Origin: Methanobacteriota archaeon
GTDB lineage: Archaea; Thermoplasmatota; E2; DHVEG-1
DNA length: 10,858 nucleotides
Assembly (NCBI GenBank): GCA_903930505.1
Contig: CAIYYQ010000065.1
Span: 1 to 10,858 of the forward strand
Direction: 5' to 3'
Each line of letters opens with the position of its first letter. Positions within the stretch are counted from its first letter, which is position 1. The position numbers and the translations under genes are program-made. Below are positions 1-7,394 of the stretch, one piece after another. A model generated the notes under the pieces. The model searched no databases, had not been told where the DNA came from, and saw only the letters and a list, made by a program, of their open reading frames with translations.

Positions 1-2466
1 GAAATGACTGCTCTTCAACCACTTTCTGGTGATGTTCACTGCAAAGCTTTCGATATCAATAACCTTGGTCAGGTAGTCGGCTGTTCCTATAATTCTTTAA
101 AAGAATGTCATGCGGTACTCTGGGAAAACGGAAATCCAATTGACCTAGGAAATCTTGGCGGCTCTAACACTATCGCACATGCAATCAATAATGCAGGTCA
201 AGTCGTTGGTTCCTCTACCACAGAAAACGGTGACATGCATGCATTCATCTGGGAAAACGGAAATATAAAGGACCTCAACACCCTACTGCTTTCATCACCG
301 GGTTGGACCCTCCAAGATGCATACGAGATCAATGACCAAACAGAAATCGTTGGCAACGGTACTCATGACGGATATCTCCGGGCGTTTCTCCTCACCCCAG
401 ATATAACACCACCGCCAGCACCTGTGATTTCGTCAAGCACCCATCAAAATGAAAATCAATGGTACAGCAACAACGATCCTCTGTTCTCTTGGACAACACC
501 CTATGATGCATCAGGCATCAAAGGATACGGTTACACCATAGATCACAATGCAACAACAATACCCGAAACACTTCTTCAAACAACAGAGACTTTCACATCA
601 TACACCGATCTAACCGACGGCATCTGGTACTTCCACTGCCGTGCACAGGATAACGCAGGCTACTGGGGTGCAACAGATCATTTTCAGATAAAAATAGATA
701 CAACGGTTTTCGCACCGGTGATCTCATCCTCAACACATCCTGTCGAAAGCCAATGGTACAGCAACAACGACCCGGTGTTCAATTGGACTGTCCCATCAGA
801 CCCCTCAGGTATAGCGGGATATAGTTATGATCTTGATCAAATACCTTCCACCACACCAGACACGGGTATTGATACCACAGGTACCACAAAATCATACATA
901 GATAAACCAGATGGTATCTGGTACTTCCACGTCAGGGCAAAAGACAACGCAGGAAACTGGGGATCAGCAGATCACTACCAGATCAACATTGACACCACCG
1001 CGCCACCAGCACCGGTTATTTCTTCCCCTACGCATCCTGATGAAAACCAATGGTATACCAACAACGACCCGGTATTCACCTGGACGGTACCTTCTGATCT
1101 TTCAGGGATCAATGGATACAGCTACGCATTTGATCAGTCTGCCAGCACCACACCAGATACAACAGTTATGACCACTGGTACATCAAAATCATATTCCAAT
1201 GTCGCTGATGGAACCTGGTACTTCCACGTCCGGGCAAAGGACAACGCAGGATACTGGGGACCAGCAGATCACTATCGTGTACAAATTTTAGCATCCATGC
1301 TTATCTCACCTACAGGCTATAGCGACCCCTGGGGTGGATGGAGAGACGAAAGTTATGCGTACGATGGAAACACTGACACAAAAACTCGCAGTAATGAGTA
1401 TTATATTGAGAGATGGACTGAATACCTAGAACTAACATTATACTCGCCAATCTACTGCAGTAACATACGGTTCTGGGCATGGTATGATACCAGTCATTGT
1501 GATCTTATCGATGTCGATGTATTGGTTGGTACGACTTGGTATGATGTCTATCAAGGAAGCTACTCAAATTATGCTTGGGTTGAAAAAGCGGTGGATCGTG
1601 ATGGCGTCATAGAGGCACGGGTGGCGTTCCATGTCATCAAAGGCACATGGACATACGTAGTAGCAGATCTACATGAATTCCAGTTTATCACCGGACCAGC
1701 AGCACCTGTTATCTCCTCATCGACACATCCAGATGAAGACCAATGGTACACAGGGGATGATCCCGTGTTTTCCTGGACGATACCTTCTGATCCCTCTGGT
1801 ATCGCAGGGTACAGTTACATCCTTGATCATTCCTCCTCGACCGTCCCAGATAGAAACATTGATACCACCGGCACATCTGCATCATATTCTAATATCGGAG
1901 GAGGAACGTGGTACTTCCATGTCCGAGCAAAAGATAATGCGGGATACTGGGGGGCAGCTGATCATTTCCGACTGCAGATATTTATTCCTGGTTGGATTTC
2001 ACCCAATGGATACAATGATCCGCAGAGCGGATGGAATTACGAAACACGTGCCTATGATGAGAGCACTAGTACGTCAGCCGATAGCAATCATTATTATTTA
2101 GATCGATGGACTGAGTGGCTTGAGCTTACAGCACCAGGGCCTATTGTAACAAATAAAATACGGTTCTGGGCATGGTACCATTCAACTTACTGTTACCAAG
2201 TAGCAGTCGATGTATATAGTGGTGGTAGTTGGCAGAATGTCTATTCAGCAGGATCTTTTTCAAGTTATTATGAGATATCGTTCAGCCAGCGCACAGTGAC
2301 CGCTGCTCGAATCGCATTCCATGTCAGAGGAACAAATATAGTCGCTAATCTCTATGAGTTTGATTTCTACCAATCAGGGTACTCCTTTGCTATGTGGTCG
2401 CCATTGGACAAAATCTTTGCATCAACGTACGGTAACCAACAGTGGTATAGTAATTCAAATCAATAA
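1..2466 (+). CDS. Large modular extracellular protein (HAF, Ig/FN3-like and discoidin-like repeats), 5' partial
   Basis: The reading frame is open to the left window edge and no signal peptide precedes the first domain, so the true start lies upstream; residues here count from the ATG at base 4. Residues about 10-130 hold HAF-type repeats (INNLGQVVG, INNAGQVVG, HAFIWENG). Four Ig/FN3-like repeats begin near residues 136, 235, 334 and 565 and share QWY, SGI-GY, DG-WYFH and AKDNAG-WG motifs. Two discoidin/galactose-binding-like domains (about 432-560 and 664-790) share RWTE-LELT and IRFWAWY. Such arrays are typical of secreted surface or adhesion proteins; a carbohydrate-binding role is inference. 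No catalytic domain or C-terminal membrane anchor is visible. The end is odd: after the second discoidin-like domain the text becomes QQWYSNSNQ and stops, just where a fifth repeat should begin, so the protein is probably C-terminally truncated. Confidence 0.88.
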   Translation, partial: EMTALQPLSGDVHCKAFDINNLGQVVGCSYNSLKECHAVLWENGNPIDLGNLGGSNTIAHAINNAGQVVGSSTTENGDMHAFIWENGNIKDLNTLLLSSPGWTLQDAYEINDQTEIVGNGTHDGYLRAFLLTPDITPPPAPVISSSTHQNENQWYSNNDPLFSWTTPYDASGIKGYGYTIDHNATTIPETLLQTTETFTSYTDLTDGIWYFHCRAQDNAGYWGATDHFQIKIDTTVFAPVISSSTHPVESQWYSNNDPVFNWTVPSDPSGIAGYSYDLDQIPSTTPDTGIDTTGTTKSYIDKPDGIWYFHVRAKDNAGNWGSADHYQINIDTTAPPAPVISSPTHPDENQWYTNNDPVFTWTVPSDLSGINGYSYAFDQSASTTPDTTVMTTGTSKSYSNVADGTWYFHVRAKDNAGYWGPADHYRVQILASMLISPTGYSDPWGGWRDESYAYDGNTDTKTRSNEYYIERWTEYLELTLYSPIYCSNIRFWAWYDTSHCDLIDVDVLVGTTWYDVYQGSYSNYAWVEKAVDRDGVIEARVAFHVIKGTWTYVVADLHEFQFITGPAAPVISSSTHPDEDQWYTGDDPVFSWTIPSDPSGIAGYSYILDHSSSTVPDRNIDTTGTSASYSNIGGGTWYFHVRAKDNAGYWGAADHFRLQIFIPGWISPNGYNDPQSGWNYETRAYDESTSTSADSNHYYLDRWTEWLELTAPGPIVTNKIRFWAWYHSTYCYQVAVDVYSGGSWQNVYSAGSFSSYYEISFSQRTVTAARIAFHVRGTNIVANLYEFDFYQSGYSFAMWSPLDKIFASTYGNQQWYSNSNQ
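409..1980 (+). repeat. Four ~98-residue Ig/FN3-like coding repeats
   Basis: Copies lie at about 409-708, 709-1005, 1006-1290 and 1693-1980. The QWY codons sit at 457, 751, 1048 and 1741, giving spacings of 294, 297 and 693 bases. Copies one to three are contiguous; copy four is separated from copy three by a discoidin-like domain. Each runs from APVISS through WYFH to AKDNAG-WG and ends in a short strand before the next copy. The copies differ at many synonymous sites, so the array is not a very recent expansion. Confidence 0.88.
1297..2376 (+). repeat. Two discoidin-like coding repeats (about 1297-1680 and 1987-2376)
   Basis: Both begin with an ISP-GY-DP--GW segment, continue through Y-RWTE-LELT and IRFWAWY, a VDV----W--VY strand, and end in AR-AFHV and L-EF-F. 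This fits a galactose-binding-like jelly-roll fold. Together with the preceding Ig-like repeat each forms a unit of about 231 residues, so copies three and four of the Ig-like repeat and the two discoidin-like domains arose as a tandem duplication of a two-domain block. Confidence 0.75.
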
Positions 2467-2826
2467 TGGCTGGATAGTCTGAAGAAGAAATCCACATAGA
2501 CCATTATGAAATTCTCACCACTTGTGATGTTTAACATCCGTAAAATATATAATTTACCTAAAAAAAGTGCAGATGTTTTGAAGAGTTTCGAACAAGAAGT
2601 AAAAAATGTTTTTCCCCTATAGTTAATCAATATCATTGACGTCGTTTCATTACCGATTCATCACAGGTTAGGATCGATAAAATCTTATGCTTGTATTTCA
2701 GATCATAGAATATTTCCAAGACTTTTTTTACAATGATGAACTAGAATATCATGCTTCTGCTTTACAATGAGCATAAACTATTTCTATGTCTTATCCTATT
2801 TGTTTCTGTAAAAGGAAGGATGCATA
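2467..2826. other. 360-base spacer; doubtful small ORF 2506-2622 (+)
   Basis: There is no confident gene. An ATG at 2506 opens a 38-codon frame ending in TAG at 2620-2622, and the same frame stays open for another 37 codons to a TGA at 2734-2736. No convincing Shine-Dalgarno site precedes it and I recognise no family, so it may be noise or a decayed gene. A T7 run at 2723-2729 could end transcription of the upstream repeat-protein gene. A weak TATA-like stretch, CATAAACTA near 2771, is the best promoter guess for the Roadblock-FIST operon. Confidence 0.35.
2812..2820 (+). promoter_or_regulatory. Shine-Dalgarno site of the Roadblock-like gene
   Basis: AAGGAAGGA lies six bases before the ATG at 2827. 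It decides the start: the ATG at 2820 is out of frame and meets a stop after five codons. Confidence 0.75.
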
Positions 2827-3231
2827 ATGAAAGATGATCCCATTGCAGGTGTTTTAGAAGATTTACTGAAACTTGATGATATCCTCGCATGCATGGTTGC
2901 ACGCAGGAACATGATCAGCGTCATGCCCAGCGGCGAGGGATTTAAACCCGAAGTGGAAAAAATATGGGATATTATCCATCGGGCTATGGATGACGTGTTC
3001 AGCGTAATTGGTTCCTATTCCCCGGCTGGTCTCGGGGAGATGGAGTTTCGATTACAGGAGTATGAGGTATTGTTCTATGTTTTTCCTGATACGGAGAACG
3101 CCTTGGTTGCGATTATTCCTGCATTGGCAAATAAAGGACTCTTAGAGGTAGAAATGGAGAACGCAAGACGAGAAATACTAAAAATCATGAACCCCGATAA
3201 AGAAAAAACAGAGAAAGAAATAGAAGGGTAA
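2827..3231 (+). CDS. Roadblock/LC7-like domain protein
   Basis: A 134-residue soluble protein. Residues about 5-120 follow the Roadblock/LC7 pattern: an N-terminal helix (GVLEDLLKLDDI), a first strand (ACMVARRNMISV) followed by a loop, a long helix (about 41-62), two strands (EMEFRLQEYEVLFYVFP and ALVAIIP), the short ANKGLLEVEM turn in the place of the family's NLGL segment, and a closing helix. The last ~14 residues are charged and probably disordered. Roadblock proteins usually dimerise and regulate small Ras-like GTPases, as MglB does for MglA; no GTPase gene lies in this window. It is followed 13 bases later by the FIST gene on the same strand, so the two are very likely co-transcribed and may act together. 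The family call rests on pattern, not on a database match. Confidence 0.75.
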   Translation: MKDDPIAGVLEDLLKLDDILACMVARRNMISVMPSGEGFKPEVEKIWDIIHRAMDDVFSVIGSYSPAGLGEMEFRLQEYEVLFYVFPDTENALVAIIPALANKGLLEVEMENARREILKIMNPDKEKTEKEIEG

Positions 3232-3244
3232 GGAAAAATAACAT

Positions 3245-4627
3245 ATGCAAGAACTTGAACAACCTCAAGAACCAATAAAACAACAACCTACGAAAACCCT
3301 ACAAAATACGCAGCAGTCTGCATTCAACAAAACAGATGGGTCCGATCATCCTGATTTTGAGGCAGCAGTCGGCATGAGCAGAAAATGGGATGCAAGGGAA
3401 GCAGGACGAGAGGTTGCAGAAACAGCAATTCAGAAGTTACACAATCCACCAGATTTCTTCCTTTTATTCTCAACAATTCATTATGAAAAGCATGGGGGGT
3501 TCAAAGAGTTCCTCAACGGCGTGTGGGATGTGCTACCAAAAGGGACGCCACTAATTGGAGGAACTGTCGCAGGATTTATGAATAATTATGGATGTTATAC
3601 GCGAGGAACTAGTGCGATTGCTGTGTCATCATTAAATATCGACGTTGATGTAGGAGTTGGATATAATTCAAAGAGAAATCCTGGAAAGGCAGTTGATTCT
3701 CTGTTTGAAAAAATTGGAAAAAAATCAAAATATGATCATAATGTCTTAATTGAAGTATTGCCCACTGCAGTTATACCAAAAATTCCAGGAATCGGTCAAA
3801 AAAATGTGATTTTATCAAAAAAAATAGGTAATAGTTTTCTAAAATTATTACCTGCAATGAAAAAATTGAATTATGGTTACGATAGAGCAGATGATATATT
3901 GGATCTCCTTTCAGACCGATTTAAGAATCGGATTATAATCGGTGGTTGTACTATGGATGATAATAAAATGTTAAGAAATTATCAATTCCATGGTCACGAC
4001 ATAGAAAAAAATACTCTTCTTGGGCTCAATATATCTGTTCCCTCAAAAATTTATACTGAAACAATTACAGGTTACAAGGTTCAAGATAAAACCTTCAATA
4101 TTAATAAGTTATCAACAGACAAACATATTGTGAAAAAGATAGATGGAAACGGTGCAAGGAGTGCTTTTTTTAATAAACTGAATCTTAAAATAGATGAAAA
4201 GGACGCTGTTTATCAGTTATATAAAAATGCTTTTTATTATCCTTTGGGGTTTAAAAAAGGAAATATCTGGCATGCCTGTATGATTGGATTAATTTATGGT
4301 GAAAATTTAATATTTGCAAATAAGGTTGAAGATACTACATTAACTCTTCTCCATTTATCAATAGAAAATTCAATAAATAAATTAAATGAAAGCATCAATA
4401 ATTTATCTGAAAAAAATCCTATATGCGTGTTTGGTTTTGCTTGTGAAACATTTTTAGAAACTTTGGGAAAAAATATATTTGATATCCAAAATTCCTTTAA
4501 AAAATTCGAGACCCCTTTTCTAGTACCCTTTGTTGCTGGAGAAAGTATTTACACTCCAGAAATTGGATCACATCATCTTTATGAAAGTATAAACCTTATC
4601 GCATTTTGCAAATCAATGGATAATTAG
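3245..4627 (+). CDS. FIST-domain sensory protein (FIST N + FIST C)
   Basis: A 460-residue cytoplasmic protein with no membrane segment. Residues 1-36 are rich in Gln, Thr and Asn and look disordered. A FIST N-type domain spans about 38-270 (VGMSRKWDAREAGRE; FLLFST; TPLIGGTVAGF; IIIGGCTMDD) and a FIST C-type domain about 310-457 (YYPLGF, VFGFACETFLETLG, PFLVPFVAGE, YESINLIAF). FIST domains are regarded as ligand-sensing modules in signal transduction, with small metabolites such as amino acids proposed as ligands. No output domain is fused here, so the Roadblock-like partner just upstream may carry the signal; that is inference. The start follows AAGG about 11 bases upstream. Oddly, composition changes within the gene: sample 60-base lines to residue ~119 are 33-57% GC, and later lines are 23-27% with many AAA and AAT codons. 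It ends 13 bases from the convergent flavoprotein gene; a T6 run at 4651-4656 may serve as its terminator. Confidence 0.85.
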   Translation: MQELEQPQEPIKQQPTKTLQNTQQSAFNKTDGSDHPDFEAAVGMSRKWDAREAGREVAETAIQKLHNPPDFFLLFSTIHYEKHGGFKEFLNGVWDVLPKGTPLIGGTVAGFMNNYGCYTRGTSAIAVSSLNIDVDVGVGYNSKRNPGKAVDSLFEKIGKKSKYDHNVLIEVLPTAVIPKIPGIGQKNVILSKKIGNSFLKLLPAMKKLNYGYDRADDILDLLSDRFKNRIIIGGCTMDDNKMLRNYQFHGHDIEKNTLLGLNISVPSKIYTETITGYKVQDKTFNINKLSTDKHIVKKIDGNGARSAFFNKLNLKIDEKDAVYQLYKNAFYYPLGFKKGNIWHACMIGLIYGENLIFANKVEDTTLTLLHLSIENSINKLNESINNLSEKNPICVFGFACETFLETLGKNIFDIQNSFKKFETPFLVPFVAGESIYTPEIGSHHLYESINLIAFCKSMDN

Positions 4628-4640
4628 GTATTTCAATTGA

Positions 4641-5831
4641 TCACAACTCATTTTTTAGTTTTAATAATATAGATTTTAATTCATCATAATTCATATTTTC
4701 TATTTCTTCGATTTTTTCATCTTTGAACAATTCAGTTACCATGCCAAAAAATTGTAAATATTTTTCTTTACCTTTTTTAGAAAATAGATAGGTTATACTT
4801 TCTTGCATTTCCTTTGAAACTATAAAATATGTGTTTAGGACTCTTTGAACTTCATTTATATATTGATCATTATCAACATTGCTTTTTGTCAACATCTCAT
4901 ATGCAATCTTTCCTGCAATATCCCCACATATAACAGATGGTAAAATGCCTTCAATGAATGGTTTTAAGTTTTGGTTTGCAACATCACCCGCAAGAATAAC
5001 ATTTCCATAAATCCATTTGTCAGTAAGATTATTCCATACAGCTTTTTTTGATTTTTCTACAACCTTTTCTGCATTTTTCACTTGTTTTTTTACTTGCTCA
5101 ATTTCAAGAAATTCTTCAAAGTATGTTTCCATTTTTCTTTCTGGAAATATACCACCTACACCCACATTGGCAACATCTTTTCCTTTGGGAAATATATATG
5201 CATAACCACTTGGAGTAAAATCCCCAGTAAAAACTTGTTCAAAATGCGGTTTATATAACTCTATGTTTTTCAGTTCCCATGAATAAACTTCTGCAAGGTC
5301 GCCGATTTTTGGATTATATTTATCTAAACATTTCAAAACTGTTGATTCACTTCCATCTGCTGCGATTATAGTCTTAGGCGATATCTCAAACAATTTATCT
5401 TTCTTTTTTAATATTGCTTTTTTAACTATGTTTTCTTCATTTAATTCCAAGTCAATTAATTCAGTATTGAGTAAGAGTTCTGCACCATCGATTCGGGCAA
5501 GTTCTGATAGCCATTTATCAAATTTCCCTCTGTCAACGCTATATGCATTCCATAATTTTCCCTTTTTTTCGATTGAAATATCATCAGTCCAAAAAAACAT
5601 ACCATCTATTTTCCATATCAATTGTTCTTTTGGTATTTTAAAAGGTAAATGTGGAAAAAGATATTCTCCTATACCTTCACCACATTTAACATCAATTCCT
5701 ATTTCTTCCTTTTTTTCAATTTGAATAGTTTTCAAACCGTTTAGAGCAGCAGATCTGGCGGCACTTGATCCTGCAGGACCTCCTCCAATTACTAATATAT
5801 CACATTCAATCTTCTTTACTACGTTTTTCAC
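4641..5831 (-). CDS. Geranylgeranyl reductase family FAD-dependent oxidoreductase
   Basis: A 396-residue flavoprotein. Near the N-terminus is the FAD-binding GGGPAG (16-21) followed by an acidic residue after the second strand (IQIEK). Next come the family's KCGEG segment (49-53), the Y-VDR--FD-WL motif (97-107), AADGSES (158-163), PSGYAYIFPKG (207-217) and the second FAD motif AGD (281-283). Archaeal members reduce the double bonds of geranylgeranyl chains in membrane lipids or related isoprenoids. The usual P--GGGI stretch after the GD motif is replaced by KPFIEGILPS, so the substrate may differ from that of the housekeeping enzyme. The start is GTG at 5829-5831; the first internal Met is residue 78, which would lose the FAD site, and GAGAGTGA lies upstream. 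It follows the other flavoprotein gene by 28 bases, as one operon. Base composition is very AT-rich (about 25% GC in sampled lines). Confidence 0.86.
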   Translation of the reverse strand: MKNVVKKIECDILVIGGGPAGSSAARSAALNGLKTIQIEKKEEIGIDVKCGEGIGEYLFPHLPFKIPKEQLIWKIDGMFFWTDDISIEKKGKLWNAYSVDRGKFDKWLSELARIDGAELLLNTELIDLELNEENIVKKAILKKKDKLFEISPKTIIAADGSESTVLKCLDKYNPKIGDLAEVYSWELKNIELYKPHFEQVFTGDFTPSGYAYIFPKGKDVANVGVGGIFPERKMETYFEEFLEIEQVKKQVKNAEKVVEKSKKAVWNNLTDKWIYGNVILAGDVANQNLKPFIEGILPSVICGDIAGKIAYEMLTKSNVDNDQYINEVQRVLNTYFIVSKEMQESITYLFSKKGKEKYLQFFGMVTELFKDEKIEEIENMNYDELKSILLKLKNEL

Positions 5832-5859
5832 TGAGCGTCACTCTCGCTAGTCTATACTT

Positions 5860-6963
5860 TTAACCTTCATTAAACACTTCTAATATTTTATTTATTTTAT
5901 CATCACTTATTTCGCATTTTCCATTAAATACCTGAATCAATCTATCATAAAATTCATTATCTGCTTTTCTCCATATTTTTCTCGCTACAAACATATTTTT
6001 TAAGTTATTTTGTATTCCCTTTGAGTATTCCTTATATATCTGTAAGTCATCTTTTACTATTGCATCTGCTGCGACATTAGCTGATTCAATTGCATAATTC
6101 AATCCGTAACCAAGAAATGGATCATAAAACATGGCAGCGCCTCCGATAAAGAGGACATTTCCTGCTACTGTTTGTTGTAAGCCTGATACTCCAACTCCTG
6201 AGAAATAATTTTTAATTGTATACTTCCGATCAATCTTTTTCTTTAAGAAGTATGTCAATTTTTTTTCCAAGGATATGTTTTTTGAACATAATTTATCTGT
6301 TACAACACAAAAAAAAGCGTCCTGTCCTACAGATCCTGAATAGATATATCCTCCAGGGGCAATGTTTTCATCAAAATATATCCTGGCGTGAGGAAAAACA
6401 TCTTTCTTTAGCGTTTTCACTACGACTCCATATCCTTGAAAGGTTGCTAATTTCTTTGTCGTAAGATGAAGTTGTTTTCTCATATTAGATTCTGGACCGT
6501 CTGCAACAATAATAAAATCTGGTTTTATTTCTCTCTTTTCTTTTTCTCCTGATATTTTGATGGTTTTAATCTTGCCAGCCTTTAATTTCAATGGTTGAAC
6601 CTTAGATTTGAATAGAACATCTACACCACGATTCTGTAATGTCCCTGTCAACATACTTTCAAGAGAATCATTTTCCGGTCCTCGCTTGAAATAAAAATCT
6701 TCAATTTCTGAGCTCAAAAGAAAACGATTATTCGGGGAAATCCATTCTGATTGATTAGAAATCTTATGGGGTTTGATTCCTAGCTTATCAAGTATCTTGT
6801 GCAATCGATTCCCTTCAGTAATATCATATTTCAGATGATCTGGTCCGCCATGATTATTTTTTTCTACAACAACTGGATTAAAACCATGTTTTGATAATAA
6901 AAGGGCAGCCGATAACCCCGCAGGTCCCGCACCAACAACCAAGACGTCACATGCTATCGACAT
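5860..6963 (-). CDS. Divergent geranylgeranyl-reductase-like flavoprotein
   Basis: A 367-residue protein of the same flavoprotein superfamily as its downstream neighbour, but clearly not a recent copy. It has GAGPAG (11-16), E34 at the end of the second strand, VADGPESNMR (153-162) and APGGYIYSG (202-210). In the second FAD motif the usual GDA reads GGA (274-276), so the Asp expected to contact the FAD ribityl chain is missing, although FLGYG and the following helix (AIESANVAADAI) are kept. The CGEG segment of typical geranylgeranyl reductases is also absent. I chose ATG at 6963 over GTG at 6975 because GGGAG lies five bases before that ATG. First gene of a two-gene operon with a TATA box 44 bases upstream. 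The substrate is unknown; isoprenoid lipid or quinone reduction is possible. Either it binds FAD atypically or it has lost activity. Confidence 0.8.
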   Translation of the reverse strand: MSIACDVLVVGAGPAGLSAALLLSKHGFNPVVVEKNNHGGPDHLKYDITEGNRLHKILDKLGIKPHKISNQSEWISPNNRFLLSSEIEDFYFKRGPENDSLESMLTGTLQNRGVDVLFKSKVQPLKLKAGKIKTIKISGEKEKREIKPDFIIVADGPESNMRKQLHLTTKKLATFQGYGVVVKTLKKDVFPHARIYFDENIAPGGYIYSGSVGQDAFFCVVTDKLCSKNISLEKKLTYFLKKKIDRKYTIKNYFSGVGVSGLQQTVAGNVLFIGGAAMFYDPFLGYGLNYAIESANVAADAIVKDDLQIYKEYSKGIQNNLKNMFVARKIWRKADNEFYDRLIQVFNGKCEISDDKINKILEVFNEG

Positions 6964-7006
6964 AGCGACTCCCACATCATCTTACCTAGGGTAACTCTTC
7001 AAATGA

Positions 7007-7013
7007 TTTTATA
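7007..7013 (-). promoter_or_regulatory. Archaeal TATA box for the flavoprotein operon
   Basis: On the minus strand the site reads AAGTATAAAATC, with TATAAAA at 7013-7007. It lies 44 bases before the ATG at 6963, which would give a short leader of roughly 20 bases containing the GGGAG Shine-Dalgarno site. Confidence 0.6.
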
Positions 7014-7200
7014 CTTTGTTCCTGGAACGAGACTTTTGTCTGTCGGTGTTTCGAAGGAGGAATTTCACAGCTGGTACGATCTCAATTGTTTTCTCTGAAG
7101 TGTCGACATTTTTTCCAAGGAGTTGTTCATAGAGTTCTTGAGGTTTATCGTCGATGGTATCGGGGTGTTTCCACCAGGGGTTTTACTCGATCAAAACATC
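7009..7200 (-). pseudogene. Decayed gene fragment resembling a DUF4143-type archaeal ATPase
   Basis: Reading the minus strand from 7200, the frame gives DVLIE, a TAA stop at 7183-7185, then 57 residues beginning NPWWKHPDTIDD and passing through IEIVPAVKFLL to a stop at 7009-7011. VLIE-x-NPWW resembles the N-terminus of archaeal AAA ATPases of the DUF4143 kind, and IEIVPAVKFLL resembles their C-terminal strand. The P-loop and everything between are absent. There is no start codon, and the internal TAA could derive from CAA or AAA by one change. The best reading is an old gene reduced to its two ends by an internal deletion. The family match is from memory of the pattern and is tentative. Its tail overlaps the TATA box of the flavoprotein operon. 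Confidence 0.4.
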
Positions 7201-7308
7201 CTATATTTTTGTCATACTCAATTAACCTATAATCTATTCTATGTTAAATGTAATTAACACATATCATTTTACCTTTTGTTCAAAAGAATACCCTTCTCTC
7301 CATCTACA

Positions 7309-7390
7309 ATGAAAACATCACATTCAATCGTCATACCTACGTACACTCAGAAAAATTTTGTTGATTATCCTTTAAAAAGACTTTGTATGG
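7309..7390 (+). pseudogene. Possible fragment of a family 2 glycosyltransferase start
   Basis: From ATG at 7309 the frame reads MKTSHSIVIPTYTQKNFV and then DYPLKRL. The usual start of family 2 glycosyltransferases is SIVIPTYNE followed by an acidic or amide residue and a leucine-rich helix. T-Q instead of N-E needs only one base change in each codon. The likeness is lost near 7385 and the frame then runs antisense through the neighbouring membrane-protein gene. There is no Shine-Dalgarno site. This may be a gene remnant cut off by a rearrangement, or coincidence over about 25 residues. Confidence 0.27.
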
Positions 7391-7394
7391 AGGT

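Noticed and set aside
2526..2538. Small hairpin GATGT-TTA-ACATC as a terminator of the repeat-protein gene
   Set aside because: The stem is only five to six pairs and no T-tract follows directly; archaeal termination does not require hairpins.
6964..6975. GTG at 6975 as the start of the first flavoprotein
   Set aside because: The ATG at 6963 has a well-spaced GGGAG; the four extra residues are not part of the FAD fold.
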